A stretch of 64,000 bases of DNA, taken from contig OU015666.1 of the NCBI GenBank assembly GCA_907165275.2, positions 9,454,001 through 9,518,000 of the forward strand. Reading direction: 5' to 3'. Position numbers and translations under genes: made by a program. Under the pieces are notes generated by a model that saw only the letters and a list, made by a program, of their open reading frames with translations, was not told the origin of the DNA and did not search any database. This document shows, piece by piece, positions 11,178-23,455 of the stretch (position 1 is its first letter; each line of letters begins with the position of its first letter). This DNA is from Zygaena filipendulae (lineage: Eukaryota; Arthropoda; Insecta; Lepidoptera; Zygaenidae).

Positions 11178-12848
11178 CCTACTAAAATGACATCGACGTG
11201 AAATTAAATCGAAGCCAAATCTAAATCTAAATCAACCTCAAATCATTTCAAGAGTACCTAAGGCCTCAGTTCGATATTTTAAATTCAAATTTCTTTTTTT
11301 TTTATATTCCAATAATGACTTGTATATACTTAATTTTAATGCGCTCAAGCTTGTCGGTCTATGTTAGATCACATTAGAAAAAACCTTTTCAATCACTTCC
11401 AGTCTCAGAACTCTAAAGAAATAACACCAAAAGTATGAAGCAATAGTGCAAGTTTGGCACACATTTTGAGCAATGTTAAAAGTTAAATGAGATATGCAGT
11501 CGACAAGTTCAAGAGTCCGAGTAGTTCGCTAACATTCCGACACAGTTTGTGAAGACGATAATTGCGATGTCGATCTATCATTTTATTGGACAGTAATCAA
11601 TGCTCTTTTATTACAACTATCTGTTCCTCGCGGTTTCACCTGCATTATTTTCGAAGTTCCCGCGAGAATTTCAGGATAAAAAGTACTGTATATCCTTTTT
11701 TATACCCCTGACAATTACTTGTACCTTATACTCAAAATTTCGTTATGATCGGGTGAACGCTTGCACGCCTGTTGCAAAAAAAAAACAAACATATCTACTC
11801 ACATTCGCATTTATAATATTAATTAGGATTTCATCAGCATCGTATCGCACTTAATTGCAATCCATTTTGAAATACAAATCAGAGTCTAATATAAATAATT
11901 GTATTTCGAATCCAGTCTAGTTAAAAGACAAAGAAAACAAGGCTAGTCGAAAAGGAGGTAATACTCGTACAAGACGTAAGGTTCCTGCTGTCATGTAACT
12001 AATAAAAATATACCTAATGAAAACTGATAAATCAAACAGAAAATCGTAAATGATACGGCTGTATGACCTTTACATCGCTGGCGGCAACACAAAGGAATTA
12101 AAGGGCTCAATGATGAACAGCTATCAGTGTGCGTGTCGGCAACTTAAAGGGCTTAATTTTTGTGGATATTTTTTTCTACGTCAAAAATTAATTTTATGTT
12201 TTTTTTTAGATATTCCCCCGTTAAGTTTCTTGTTTACCTTACACATTGTATAAAATAAAATAATAATGATAATATGTTAATTTTATAATTTTTCAATATT
12301 CGAAACGATTACAAAAAACCTTCACCTAACATTTCACTACAGCATTTAGAATTCCATTAATAGATTGGGTATAAATCATGCATATTAATAATATTCTATC
12401 ATCTATGTAAATTTTGGTTGACATCCAGATTTTTTTTATTTTCAAGTGAAATATCAAGGTGAAAATATTCTGAGGAAAAATACAAAACTGATTAATATTG
12501 TTTGACAAACAAATTGCGAAGCGAAATTATTGATAAGAAAACATATCTACATACGGGAACAATATTATGTTTATTATTGTCATCAAAACGTAGATATGTT
12601 AAACTCACAAAAAACTTGAGAAAACCTCATAAATTATACATAATACTAATAATATTCAAATTCAAATTGTTTTAATTATTATACAATCATCTTAAAGATA
12701 TTGTTTTATATTTAATTTATTATTTTTGCCGTCAGAGATTGAATTTCCACAAACCCTTCGCGGTGTTACAGTGTCACTATATTATAAAACAAAGCAATGT
12801 GGAAAATTTTGAGTATCTAGATCCAGTCAGCCAGATCAGTCACAACCA
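11178..12848. other. AT-rich intergenic or intronic interval with one Helitron-like copy
   Basis: 11616-11829 is a diverged reverse-oriented Helitron-like copy (CTCGCGGTTTCACCTGCAT near its GC-rich end). The remainder is AT-rich with no recognisable exon or RNA. Confidence 0.55.
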
Positions 12849-12850
12849 TA

Positions 12851-12954
12851 GATGGGCATTCAATCCGGTGTAAACCCGGTGCTTGGGTTTAAACCCGTAA
12901 AAGCCTGAGTTTAAACTGAGCTGCACCGGGTTTAAATTGAGTTTATTGCCCATC
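12851..12954. mobile_element. Short MITE with TA target duplication
   Basis: A 104-bp unit bounded by GATGGGCA and TGCCCATC and flanked on both sides by TA (12849-12850, 12955-12956). The interior repeats GGGTTTAAA in both orientations, so the unit folds back on itself. A TA duplication suggests Tc1/mariner-type mobilisation. Confidence 0.7.
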
Positions 12955-12956
12955 TA

Positions 12957-15010
12957 TAGTCACAATATGTAGTTTTATGTAGATATTATTATTATAATAT
13001 TGAAGAAAAAAACTTAGACTATATTCTATTCCTAAGGTGACAAGATCCAGATCATTTATAAACAAATGACAGAAGCCACAACCTGAATGAGGCTCTATTG
13101 TTTTACGGACGCGTTGATGTCTTTTATATTTGATTCGCAACATACAAGCTTACTTCGCAACTCACTGGTAATGTTATTACAGCCTCATATTTCAGTTCAT
13201 CTCATTTACAACCAGGTAACGAGACCTACAATAAAATTACCTCAATTACCTCACAATAAAATACTAGTATTATTTTTATTTACGAAAGACTTGCAAGTTT
13301 TTAGAGCGGTATTAAAAATGCAATATATAAAACAAGTTAAAATGTGTAAAAATGGTATACTTATTAGATAACTACAATACTGCAATGTTGGAATATCTTT
13401 TTTTGGTAAAATTTGACGGATGGTATTAAAATTGATGACAAAAAGCGTTATTTTGTACAAGGATCATGCATATTCCACAACTTGATACGTCCACGCGTTC
13501 CTGAGAAAAATGGTCTTGTCAGTTAGAAAAACAGATGTACAGACAGACAACGAAATGATTCTGTTGAGTTCCCTTCCTCTTTTTAAGGTGCGGAACACTA
13601 AAAAGAGTTCTTAAATTACTGTTAGTCCCTTGCAAACTGCTAAAAGCTGTTCCGTAGCTAACACGAATGTTGAAAAACGTCCTTCTGTTATGCACAATGC
13701 AAATAATTATAAATAAACCCACGTCCACCCACAGCAATGACCGACTTGGCGCTCGCCTCGCGACCCCACCGACTCTGATATAAGCCACCGAAATGGAATC
13801 ATTTAAATGATGGCCACATAACGTTTTCTTTTTGAATTCACATATCGAATTCTTTAGCATTAGTCAATCTGTCTCTGAAGGTTTATCATCTGCTTATACT
13901 TAGATTTTTAAATAGTAACGCAACTTTAGAGTGGTGATACCAAATATCTAATATATTTTACTGAAATAAAAAAAATTAATATGAATAACTATGTGAAAAA
14001 AAACGTAAGCGAAGCTGCTTTTGACTCAAAAATCGCTTAAAATTCTAATTGACCTCAAATTTTCGGATGAAGTCAAATTATCCTTTTCCTTAACATTTGT
14101 CTTCTTCTTTATTGTTTGTCTTTTAAAGTAATTGATTTTAAGTTTTTCAACTAGCTGATTATTTCATATAGCTATTATAATTAATAAATCAAGGTTAAAA
14201 GTTATATAATTATAACTAAATACCTCTACAACTACTAATACTTGAAATTGACATAATAAAGTTATTGTTCAAAACTCGACGGCCCTTGAGGTCAAAAAGG
14301 GCTACAAAAGTGATTACATGCGTATCTAATTAAATTGCATTTTAATTAACCTATCAATCAAATTTTTAATTAAAAACTAACTATCCCCTCACGCGTGATC
14401 TCGAAAACTTTGAAATAATTATCACGTAGACAAGTTAATACTATTAAAAAATTGGTTCATGTATGAATGTCTACACGCACAAGATGTGTAGGTACCTACT
14501 CACACCGTTACTCCGAAAAATAAAATCGAAAATTAAAGAGTTGTGATAATAATCAGAGAATGTAACTCACGTATTAATTAAACCAATCCAAAAAAACTGG
14601 CATTCACCACTTTATGATAATATCCGATCTATCTTGGATGGGAGTGACGTCTCGATTTGCATGAAAGGGACATAACGCTTTTTCTGGCGTGACGCATAAC
14701 AATCTGCCAGTTGACCCCTACCACAAGCCAAAAGCAACCTTTGTGCCAAATACAAACAATAGATCAAATAATTCTAGAGAAACCACGAGGTTAGAACTGA
14801 AGCACAAGCTGTCATTAGCCGCATGACTGTAACAATTCTAGACCACAACTGTTTTGTATAATATCATTTCAAAAAACTTAAATATTTATTTATGTAATGT
14901 AGTGTATGTTAAACGCTAAATTTTGTTTAGATTAACACAAAGTCCTGCGCCATAAAGCTGTTTTTTTAAAACTGTACTTACTAATCTCAAAACTGTACTA
15001 TTTATTAGGT
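12957..15010. other. AT-rich interval, scattered repeat fragments
   Basis: 13440-13620 resembles a common lepidopteran repeat (GACAGACAACGAAATG followed by a GTGCGGAACACTAAAAA-type end). A GC-rich stretch at 13730-13790 is open on the minus strand but lacks convincing splice sites. Nothing else is recognised. Confidence 0.4.
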
Positions 15011-15190
15011 ACTAGCTGTGCCCCGCGGTTTCACCCGCGTGTTTTTTTCTAAACAAATGTAGCCTAAGTTACTCCTTGTAACATCAGCTATCTGCCAGTG
15101 AAAGTCCCGTTAAAATCGGTCCAGCCCTTTCAGAGATTAGCCGGAACAAACAGACAGACAGTCAGACAGACAGAGATAAAATTTAAAAAT
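15011..15190 (-). mobile_element. Helitron-like repeat, subfamily with AGTGAAAGTCCCGT module
   Basis: Starts CTAGCTGTGCCCCGCGG and contains AACATCAGCTATCTGCCAGT, then runs of CAGACAGACAG. A related fragment lies at 39680-39900. Confidence 0.65.
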
Positions 15191-15821
15191 TGATTTTCTT
15201 ATGTAAGGACCGTATATACTTTCATATGCATTTAGTGAAATGCTGTTAATTTGGAATTACAGACACAGATACAATATTTTATTTATGTGTATAGAGATAT
15301 CAATGGTTATTTATTTGTAACGCAGTTGTTATTTCTTCCTCCCGTCGCAAATTAAAACTATAACAAACATAAAAATTTAATAATATACCACGTAGACCAC
15401 TTTTTAAGGCTATTATATGGTATAAGAAATTGCTTTAATATTTTTATTTATCTAAAGTTTTTAATCCTATCTCAGCGATCTAAATTATATTGTGTCTTCC
15501 TTATGGTTGCCAACTTGAAAGTCGGTTTCTCCTCTATTACAATGTTACAATGTTTATGCGTCTCACATAAATTAAGTTTAAAGATATTGCTAATCTGCAA
15601 TCCATCTTTCAATTTTATGAGTTCCTGAATCGATGTTTTGTAATGGTTTATGGTAGGTTTAATGTCCGAAATAGCTGTGTTTCGAAAATTTATTCATGGT
15701 TAGAACTAAGAAAATTGTGTTTTTAAGGAGCTGTGGGAAACCTCACTCATTAGACTTTCAACGTATTTACTATACATACAGTCAGCTTCAAAAGTGTGCA
15801 GAACAATTTAAGTTTTTGAAC

Positions 15822-15990
15822 TTTCAAATCAAATCAAATCAAATCAAATATACTTTATTGCACACACAGTAGAAGACACAATATTTACAAAACACAGAAA
15901 CATATGGATACGTACAATGAGGCGACCTATATTGCTGAAAACAATTTTTTCATAGGCAGCCTCCTCCGGTAGAAAGAGATGTAAAAAGAA
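15822..15990 (-). repeat. Retroelement 3' end with (ATCAA)n-type tail
   Basis: Five-base repeats of the TCAAA type are followed by TATACTTTATTGCACAC. On the minus strand this is a polyadenylation-like CAATAAAG end with a short tandem tail, as in lepidopteran LINE/SINE 3' ends. Confidence 0.5.
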
Positions 15991-16194
15991 GAAAGGTAGA
16001 TAGTGCGGCATTAATATCTGCATAATAAAATTTCAATACAATATTAATTATTATTTCTCGTATCTAAATACTGATATATAGATACGAGAAATAATAATGA
16101 ACTTTATTATTATTGCAATAAAATTCATCGAATGACAAAAGTGATCACATATTTCTGTGACTAGCTGTACGGATGTAGGACGTGGTGTACTTAC

Positions 16195-16405
16195 CAGCAA
16201 AGACATTTCTGTATTCTTGGGCATCATTGTGACATCTCCGGGCCTGACCCCGGGCCCGCAGTAGGGCAGCGAGGGCCCTCGGTTGGGGACACGCGGGGCC
16301 TCGTGCAGCGCTAGCAGCGCGGCGTGGAGACGACCTCGGGCCGCTGTCATCCCACCAGCGCCCTTCACCGCTGCTTTCACCACCTCACTCACGTCTTTCT
16401 CCAAT
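16195..16405 (-). CDS. Unknown gene, exon D
   Basis: Acceptor CTTCTTGTACAG, donor TTGCTG|GTAAGT (perfect consensus). 211 nt, from RLEKDVSEVVKAAV to MMPKNTEMSLL, leaving in phase 0. The next downstream exon was not found with confidence in 1-16194. Confidence 0.72.
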
Positions 16406-19400
16406 CTGTACAAGAAGGTAATGGTGATTCTGTCATCATCATAGCTACGGTGAACGTCCATGACTGGATAAACGCCACCACTAATGCAATTCTAATACTA
16501 TTTTATGTGTAAAGTTTGCGGTAGATAATGTTTAAATGTTGGTCACTCTATCATATGTAAGAGGTATAGCTTATGTTCTAGGTCAACAATGTGTTTTAAG
16601 GGAAATCCAAAAGCAAAATAAAACAAAAAAAAAGCAAAATTAAATCAAAGCAAAATTAGAACTGGTAAAATTATTAACGCGTTTTTACTGATGATGACAT
16701 AGTTTACTGATATAAGTATCCACCTTTCAAGTTTTGTCCATGAACGTTTTAGACACAGACAGACCGTAACGAACGAAATATTTAATTCTAGAATATTTTT
16801 AGGAAAGTACATATTATGTCGAAGTACGAGTAGGTATAACAGGAACAAAAAAACCTTTTGCAATATTCGCAATTTATTTGACCACTTCATAAGGTAAGTC
16901 AAGTAATTCAGGATTGTAAATGCAGTGCAGAAAGCAGTGAAGACTGCTTCTTCGACTTCCCTCTAAGCAAGGAATTTGTTATATACAGTTCGGCATGAGT
17001 AAAACTAATGAAGATCTACCATTATCGTTCCACCGACGTCTTTATAGACACTTCTTACCTGCGTGTACCCAGACAAGCTCTTATATCCTCCTTGACGCTC
17101 CGCGACAGCGTGCATATCGGGCTGCCATCAGAGTCCGAAGTGGTTTGAGATCCGTCGTTCTTGTCCAAACCGCAGAGCTGCGCCGGCGGCCCCGGATCGA
17201 ACTGCTCGTTCTTTGGTAATGATGGCGACACGCGACCGTGGCTGCCGCCGCCGCTGCCGTACCCTGCAGGGAACCAATGCATTCCAGAAATAACTGATCC
17301 AGCTTTGTGTCTTTTAGGCTCTATTTCCAAACGAAAATTCATTCCGATTACTTATTCGTTTGATAATCCCTTATTTACTTTCAGGTTGGCCATTTCCTGA
17401 CGATTTAAGGATCTGTCCATACCTAATTTAAGTATTGATATTTTTGCGTTAAATTAAATTACTGATTTAATACAGGTTATACTTCAGTAATGAGGAGGTT
17501 ACTCCAACCAAATACCGGCCAAAATAATCGGTAATAATAATAAATAAACTAAAAGAATTGCAAAACGGTCTACGGTAAATGGTCTAGGCACGTTTCCCGC
17601 AAAACTGACGGTGGCTGTGGAAGAAAATTCCTCAATAGGCAACGAAGAGATAACCTCTGACAATATGGACCGACAATCTGACAAAGATCACGGAGCCATC
17701 TTGAGGATTTCGGGCAGTCAACGTAACACCAGCAGCTGTCACTCGATGATATATGTATGTAAATCTATCCATCTGGTATAGTGTAAAGGTTAAAGGAGAT
17801 AAGAAAGTTTGTTAAAGTTTATTTACATGATTGAATCCCACTAACCATCGCGTCCTTCAAATCCGTCCTACGACTTCATTACCTTTCCTACAACGCTCCT
17901 ATTACTTAGTAACATTATAGTATTTTATGGTTTTATATATTTTTAATCCCTCTTATCTTAATATTTACACATTGGTTAAGTATATATAATTAGTAATATG
18001 TTATAATATTTAATTATGTATATGTCAATGTATGTGCTGCATGAGTATAGGTAGTTGGTATGTAATGATTTTATATATTTGAGTATTGTCATGTATTGTG
18101 TAGTTGATGTATTTGTATAGTACATAGTATATATTTATTATGGTATATGGTATGTATAGTATAATGTTGGAGATGCTTTACCCAACCACCCGTGTCTATG
18201 TATTTTTGTTTGTCCTTTCGCATAATTGGTTGTCTGGAAGAGATCGCAACTATGCGATAAGACCGCCATTTGCTTTCTCCTTTTTCTTTAGGTACTGTAT
18301 CATTGTTATTTTATGTGCAATAAAGGATTAAATAAATAAATAAATAAATAAATAACCTGAAGACGTGGAGGGCGCCCGGCGAGGTACCTTCGGCGCGTCG
18401 GGGACTTCCACTTCCATCGACTCCTCCATGGAGTCCACAATTATTACTACCTCCTGCTCCTCCTCCTCCGTGTACAAAGGATTGGACCTAGAAGATAGAA
18501 GTATATTTAAAATCTAGGTAAGACTACTCTTTTGTGGAAACCTCCGAACTTACTTACTTTCCTTAAGGCCTTTATGGTCTGTTTCTTCACCGAATCAACT
18601 ATCTGATTTTACATTAGAAAAATCGTCTAAATATTTGACCGATAAAATTTATTTGAAAATTAAGAATCATTCCCATTACCTTTAGTCATATTATTTTTGG
18701 TGTTCAAAGGTCATGATTCCATTGAGTTTAGGACGTCTAAATGCAGAAAAATATTTATTGGACTAGGTAATATTAGGCGGTAACTCTTTGATTACACCAT
18801 AAATAGGTCTTAGTAATGCGGATTACAAAAAAAAAATGTTTGCGTAGGTACAACTTTGAGGGTTATTTTTCGTCATTGCTCTTGGCCCCAATCGTGTGCT
18901 TAAAACTGCGAACACATTCTGAGGATAATCCAGCTTAGCTTAGAGGTGACCATAAGTCTGCAAATGTATTTGCCGGCTTATATTTATCATAGGCTATTAT
19001 GGACTGATCACGTTACCCAGATCAGCAGATAATGCTTGCAAATAAGTTGGTGTGTTTGTAATTATAATAATCTTGATTGTTCTAAATATAGTTATTAATA
19101 AAACAAACGCAATAAACCATGATGACTTGTAAAGAACATAAATCAACGTAAAATTTATTTCACAAGAAAAATCTTGAATGTACATAATACGCACGATTGT
19201 GCATTGTGCATGCGGAATATTTTTAAGACGCCATTGTCGTGTCAACGACCTTTGGTTGTTAACTTGTTACGTGATTGACGATCTCGCATTGTTTTCAAGG
19301 GAAAGCCTTTCTTATGTCATAGAGATTAAGTCCCACATTAAGTTTAGAGCGATACTCTTCAATTCAATGAGACCACAAAGTGACTTCCTGCAATTGTACG

Positions 19401-20109
19401 CTGAGAATTATTTGGTATTGTTCGGGAGATATTTACATTTCATTAGATGACTTGTGATGCTCGAATGCCCAGTTGGTATTTACTTGTTGTTTACAATATT
19501 ATATATATTCCACGGATAATATACTAATAACATTTGACTATTTCCTGAGATATCCTATCTGTAAATTAATATTTATCATCTCGCAAACCACATCACTTCC
19601 GTACCTTTCTTTTATTCTTTCTTCGTTCTTCTTTCTGCAGTCTTTTGGCTAAATTAAACCCAAATTAAAGTTCTTGACCAAAAAGGTAGGTACTAAAACC
19701 TACTTATAATTTTTCCCACTGAAGCTGCTTGTAGTACATACCTATGGTCTCCTCACGATGTTTTTCTTCATCGACAGGCTCAAGCTTATTGTTGGGATTT
19801 GAACCTATGGCTTGTAGCGTCTGACCTAAACGCACCAACCATTAGCCATTGAGATTAAGTATCATTGCTATAAAAGCTTCAAAAAAGCGGTTTGGTCTGG
19901 CCGTTGATGTTTCATTGAATTAGACAGTCGAGTCACGTAAATTTGAATGAACAATATATTGATAAACACCTGAGTAACGGAGGTTGAGTGCCATCGAGGA
20001 CCCGGAAAGGGTATGGGGCGGGCGCGGGCGGCAGCGGGGGTGCGGGGGGAGCGGTCCAACCGCCGCAAGCGCATCCCCCCGCCTCGCCGCACTCGCGTCG
20101 CCCTCCACC
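16195..20109 (-). CDS. Partial gene of unknown family, four phase-compatible exons
   Basis: Four minus-strand exons (20109-19970, 18487-18357, 17263-17059, 16405-16195) have AG acceptors and GT donors, and their phases chain without a stop: 2 nt + 1 nt, 1 nt + 2 nt, 2 nt + 1 nt. Together they give 687 nt or 229 codons. The first part is proline/alanine-rich, the second acidic (LYTEEEEQEVVIIVDSMEES), the third Ser/Gly/Asp-rich, the fourth basic and possibly helical (RLEKDVSEVVKAAVKGAGG). Much of it looks intrinsically disordered, as in linker regions of large signalling or scaffold proteins. Both ends are missing: the first exon starts in phase 0 without an obvious ATG and the last leaves in phase 0. 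I do not recognise the family. The exon chain is well supported; the function is not known. Confidence 0.72.
16406..17058. other. Intron of the unknown gene
   Basis: AT-rich. Nothing else recognised. Confidence 0.5.
17059..17263 (-). CDS. Unknown gene, exon C
   Basis: Acceptor GTTCCCTGCAG, donor ACACGCAG|GTAAGA. 205 nt. Runs from YGSGGGSHGRVSPSLPKNEQ to SVKEDIRACLGTR. Strong splice signals on both sides and coding-like composition. Confidence 0.72.
17264..18139. other. Intron of the unknown gene, with an unexplained open frame
   Basis: A 61-codon minus-strand frame at 17499-17684 ends in a hydrophobic segment (FAILLVYLLLLPIILAGIWL). No phase-compatible splice sites tie it to the neighbouring exons, and the surrounding DNA is AT-rich. 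Confidence 0.35.
18140..18356 (+). mobile_element. LINE 3' end with TAAA tail abutting exon B
   Basis: Contains TCGCATAATTGGTTGTCTGG, ATGCGATAAGACCGCCATTT, then GTGCAATAAAGGATTAAATA and a run of AAATA units reaching the exon border. The same family lies reversed at 22832-22988. The 3' end only is present, consistent with 5' truncation of a non-LTR retrotransposon. Confidence 0.72.
18357..18487 (-). CDS. Unknown gene, exon B
   Basis: Acceptor TATCTTCTAG, 131 nt, acidic segment ending PKVPRRAPSTSS. The donor is TCTTCAG|GTTATTTATT, and its intron side is the TAAA tail of a LINE 3' end (18140-18356). An internal AAG|GTACCT at 18388 is a sequence alternative but would leave the frame out of register with exon C. 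Confidence 0.65.
18488..19969. other. Intron of the unknown gene containing a SINE
   Basis: Mostly AT-rich unique-looking sequence; the SINE is listed separately. Confidence 0.5.
19735..19860 (-). mobile_element. tRNA-derived SINE fragment
   Basis: On the minus strand the sequence has an A-box-like TGGCTAATGGTTGGTG, then a B-box-like GGTTCAAATCCC 35-40 bases later, then AACATCGTGAGGAGACC, a module common in lepidopteran SINEs. It is not a functional tRNA: no cloverleaf closes around these boxes. Confidence 0.6.
19970..20109 (-). CDS. Unknown gene, exon A
   Basis: Acceptor TTCCTCCCCAG, donor TACTCAG|GTGTTT. 140 nt, entered in phase 0, leaving two bases. The frame is Gly/Cys-rich, then proline-rich (APPAPPLPPAPAPYPFRVLD). 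Other frames of the same exon are open too, and this one was chosen because only it joins exons B-D without a stop. Confidence 0.6.
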
Positions 20110-21313
20110 CTGGGGAGGAAGAAAACAATATGAAAATGAGAGTGAAATAAAAAAAAAATGAGATTTACTAAAGAAAATAATTTAATATAAATCTATGTGG
20201 GGCGACTAGAACTCTCTTTATTTTTTACTTTGGGGGGCCAACTGCAATGCGCGAATACACCTGTATTATTACGTCATTTCAGTGTTGCTTAAATTCTGAA
20301 CCATTTTAAAAGTACTTGCTACTTTTCCAGCAGCAATTGAAACCAGTGCTTCCAGTTAAACAATTTTTAAAATGGTCCCACTTTTGAACCGACACAATTT
20401 ATAAGACCGACTCTATACCTACCGTCCCATCAAAAGTTGAAGGCTCAGTTGAAGGTAACCCTAAGCTCTTGGATAGTTCAAGTAATTCAAGGTGCATCCC
20501 AAATCCTGATCCGTATCGCTGTACTTACAAACAATTAACAATGCATTACGCAAGCCAGTGCAACTGGCATTGTTACCATTTTAAAGATGGCTTATCTTTT
20601 GCATGAATCTTGACGAACATCACATTTGAATTAAACTAGCAACGTGTAACATTTTCCCGCGGCGGCGTTTGTTTTTTTTTTTACACACGAAGCCGTGGTA
20701 GCACAGCGATGGTACACTGAAAAACTAAGCAGTACCTAAGTAAAACTAACTGTTTGCACTAATACTATACAAGCCTACTTAGTGTAACTATAAACTTTGA
20801 CTTTGACGGTTACTATTATATATATAGTTATTGTGGTCATAAAAACAAAAAAACAAGAAAACGGCAATTGAAAAAAAAAATTACAATAAAACGAATAAAA
20901 CCTTTGTGAACATGTTTAAACGATTTTGAATTTGGAAAACAACTGACTTCATCACTTTGGTGGCAAAGTTTTCATTATTAATAATTATTATATAAATTTT
21001 ATTAAAAAAAAAACGTTTTATCCGTTTTAATGTCTACGTTTTTCTTCTGTAAAAGTGCAAGTATTAACTTATACTAGGTAGGTATTTCTTAAAAAAAAAA
21101 ACAATGTTTACGTTTATGTTGTTAATTAGAACCGTTGTAACTTGTAATCGTCTTAGTTTGTAGCGGTACATAATTCACGACGTAACTAACCGCATCGCCC
21201 TCGTTCCACTTGCCATTAACGTGGAAACATACTAACACACACGCTGTTATAATAACATTATTATGACATAGTGAAGTAACACTAATTAAATAATTTTTAT
21301 TCATGTTATTATA
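20110..21313. other. AT-rich interval upstream of exon A
   Basis: No further exon of the minus-strand gene was recognised here. Only low-complexity T- and A-runs. Confidence 0.45.
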
Positions 21314-21315
21314 TT

Positions 21316-21536
21316 ACTAGTTGTGCCCCGCGGTTTCACCCACGTTAATTTCAGAGTTCCCGCAGGAATTCCGGGATAAAAAGTATCCTATGTGTTATTC
21401 TGATGTATAAGCTATATTATTATGAGGTTTCATTTAATTCCATTCAGTTATTTTTGCGTGAAAGAGTAACAAACATCTATTCATCCATCCATCCATACAT
21501 TCTTACAAACTTTCGCGTTTATAATATTAGTAGGTT
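21316..21536 (-). mobile_element. Helitron-like repeat (Lep1-type), near full length
   Basis: Reads from CTAGTTGTGCCCCGCGG to CGTTTATAATATTAGTAGG. It faces the plus-strand copy at 21766-21966, so the two form an inverted pair about 230 bp apart. Confidence 0.78.
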
Positions 21537-21765
21537 CACTAGCGATCGGCCGCGACATGGCATATAGTCTATATGGTACTTACAGATATAAAACTTTAAA
21601 TTTTAATACGTAAAATAGTCGCAACTCCTCTTTTGTGAACCGATTGAGATTAAATAAAAAGCCTTCGTCTTAAGTTGGACTTTTCCAAATTGACAAAAAG
21701 TTACAAAAATATAATCGTCTGGACAGACTCAACGTTTCCACCCTGCATAGAATCATCAAAGATCA

Positions 21766-21966
21766 TCCTACTAATATTATAAATCTGAAAGTGTGGATGT
21801 TTGGATGTTTGTTACTCAATCACGCAAAAACGGCTGAACGGATTTGGATGAAATTTGGCATGGACGTTGTCAGGGGTACAGAGAGGGATATATAGAGTAC
21901 TTTTTATCCCGGAATTTCCGCGGAAACTCCGAAATTACCGCGGGTGAAACCGCGGGGCACGGCTAG
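21766..21966 (+). mobile_element. Helitron-like repeat (Lep1-type), near full length
   Basis: Starts TCCTACTAATATTATAAA and ends ACCGCGGGGCACGGCTAG. The internal GCGGGTGAAACCGC can form the terminal hairpin. Confidence 0.8.
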
Positions 21967-22831
21967 TATTATAATCACTACGTAGAATGATTATAATGAT
22001 ATCAAAGATATAGAAGATGTTTTTTTGTTAAATTTATCTTCGTACTCCTTTTAAAGCAGGCAAAGGAATTTAAGTCCATACAGCCAGTTTAGATGTCTTT
22101 CTTTTAGCCCATTCTTCCTCTGAAGAAGATTCTGACCTATAGTGTTGTAATGTCAAGACTAGGTCGAAATTCTGCGTAAAATATTTTCATTAAAAAGTAA
22201 TAAGAAATAAAAAATATTCATCATGGTCCAGTAATTCAGACTAAATATAATATTACCTCCATACCAAAAAAGCTGTATGTATTTAGGATGAGTCATTTGT
22301 ATCACATCACTACACCCAGTCATTGAATGACCCGCACTTCAACGTTAAGTCTCGTCGATAATACTTCTTAAATTACTTAGACATCAAATCGATTTGAATT
22401 GTGTAGAGCTGAACAAATATAAATACTTCAAGACATCTGAATTAGATCGAAACATTTTACGTAGCAGCACTCAAATTGAATCAAAGTAACAAATATTTAT
22501 TTTGCAAAAAGGTCAATACTGCTCACGCAAAAAAAACACAAGAGCATCGTTCTTGCTCCGATAAAGATCTTCCTATTTAAAACAACGTCGCGACGGCAGA
22601 TCGGTTAAACCCACGGAGCAAATAAATTAACTAGAGAGGACATTATTGTAGGCAGAGCAAGCGCGCCATCATTGTAAAGGAAGCTAGAGCAAATGCTCTA
22701 ACTTGCCCAAAACATCTTTTGCTGCCATCCCAAGTATATTTACCACAATATTCTCAAAACTGTGAATTTTGAAAACATGGACTAAGTAAAAACATAACCC
22801 TAAAGCGTTTAATATATTTCTTTACGTTAAT
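21967..22831. other. AT-rich interval with a dispersed repeat
   Basis: 22628-22760 (AGCAAATGCTCTAACTTGCC, then TTGCTGCCATCCCA) recurs in reverse orientation at 50655-50750 in fem-1 intron 3. The rest is unremarkable. Confidence 0.5.
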
Positions 22832-22988
22832 GAATGTTTTATTTATTTATTTAATCCTTTATTGCACATAAAATAACAATGTTACAGTAACCTAAAGAAA
22901 AAGGAGAAAGCAAATGGCGGTCTTATCGCATAGTTGCGATCTCTTCCAGACAACCAATTATGCGAAAGGACAAACAAAAATACATAGT
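22832..22988 (-). mobile_element. LINE 3' end, reverse orientation
   Basis: Reverse copy of the 18140-18356 family: TTTATTTATTTAATCC tail, then TATTGCACATAAAATAACAA and GCAAATGGCGGTCTTATCGC. Confidence 0.72.
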
Positions 22989-23142
22989 TTTAGTGCGTGA
23001 TAAATAGTTATGTGTGCGAAAATCACCCGGCGACAATGGTTTTCATATGTTTTTATACTATACTAAGTGTCCCTTTTATGTTATTTTATGTTCTGTAGTG
23101 AACCTCGAGTTTTTGGGTATCGATATAATATGCATATGTGGT

Positions 23143-23412
23143 TACTAGCTGTTCCACGCAGTTTCACCCGCTTTAATTATAAAATTTATTTATTTATTTA
23201 ATCTTTATTGCACAGTGTGTACAAATGGCAAACTTAATGCCTTGCGGCATTCTCTACCAGTTAACTTCCTGCAGGAATCCCGGGATAAAAGTACTCTATG
23301 TTCTTTTCTGTACTTCTAACAGCATAATATATGCAAAATTTAATGATGATAGCTTGAGTAGTTAACGCGTGAAAAGGTAACAGACAGACTTATAACATTA
23401 GTATGTAAGAAC
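23143..23412 (-). mobile_element. Helitron-like repeat interrupted by a retroelement tail
   Basis: Starts CTAGCTGTTCCACGCAG. It is split at about 23180-23265 by a TTTATTTATTTAATCTTTAT tail with a GCCTTGCGGCATTCTC module (relative at 54860-54950), then resumes at CCTGCAGGAATCCCGGGA. The retroelement is therefore the later insertion. Confidence 0.65.
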
Positions 23413-23455
23413 TATAGTAACAAGCGGCACAGTTAATATAATATGTACCATATTA

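Noticed and set aside
13519..13860. 113-codon minus-strand frame with a GC-rich middle
   Set aside because: Overlaps a common dispersed repeat and lacks usable splice sites or family resemblance.
17499..17684. 61-codon frame with a hydrophobic tail, considered as an extra exon
   Set aside because: No phase-compatible acceptor and donor connect it to exons B and C, which already join in frame.
19735..19860. A-box and B-box motifs suggesting a tRNA gene
   Set aside because: No cloverleaf can be closed around them and the flanking AACATCGTGAGGAGACC module marks a SINE.
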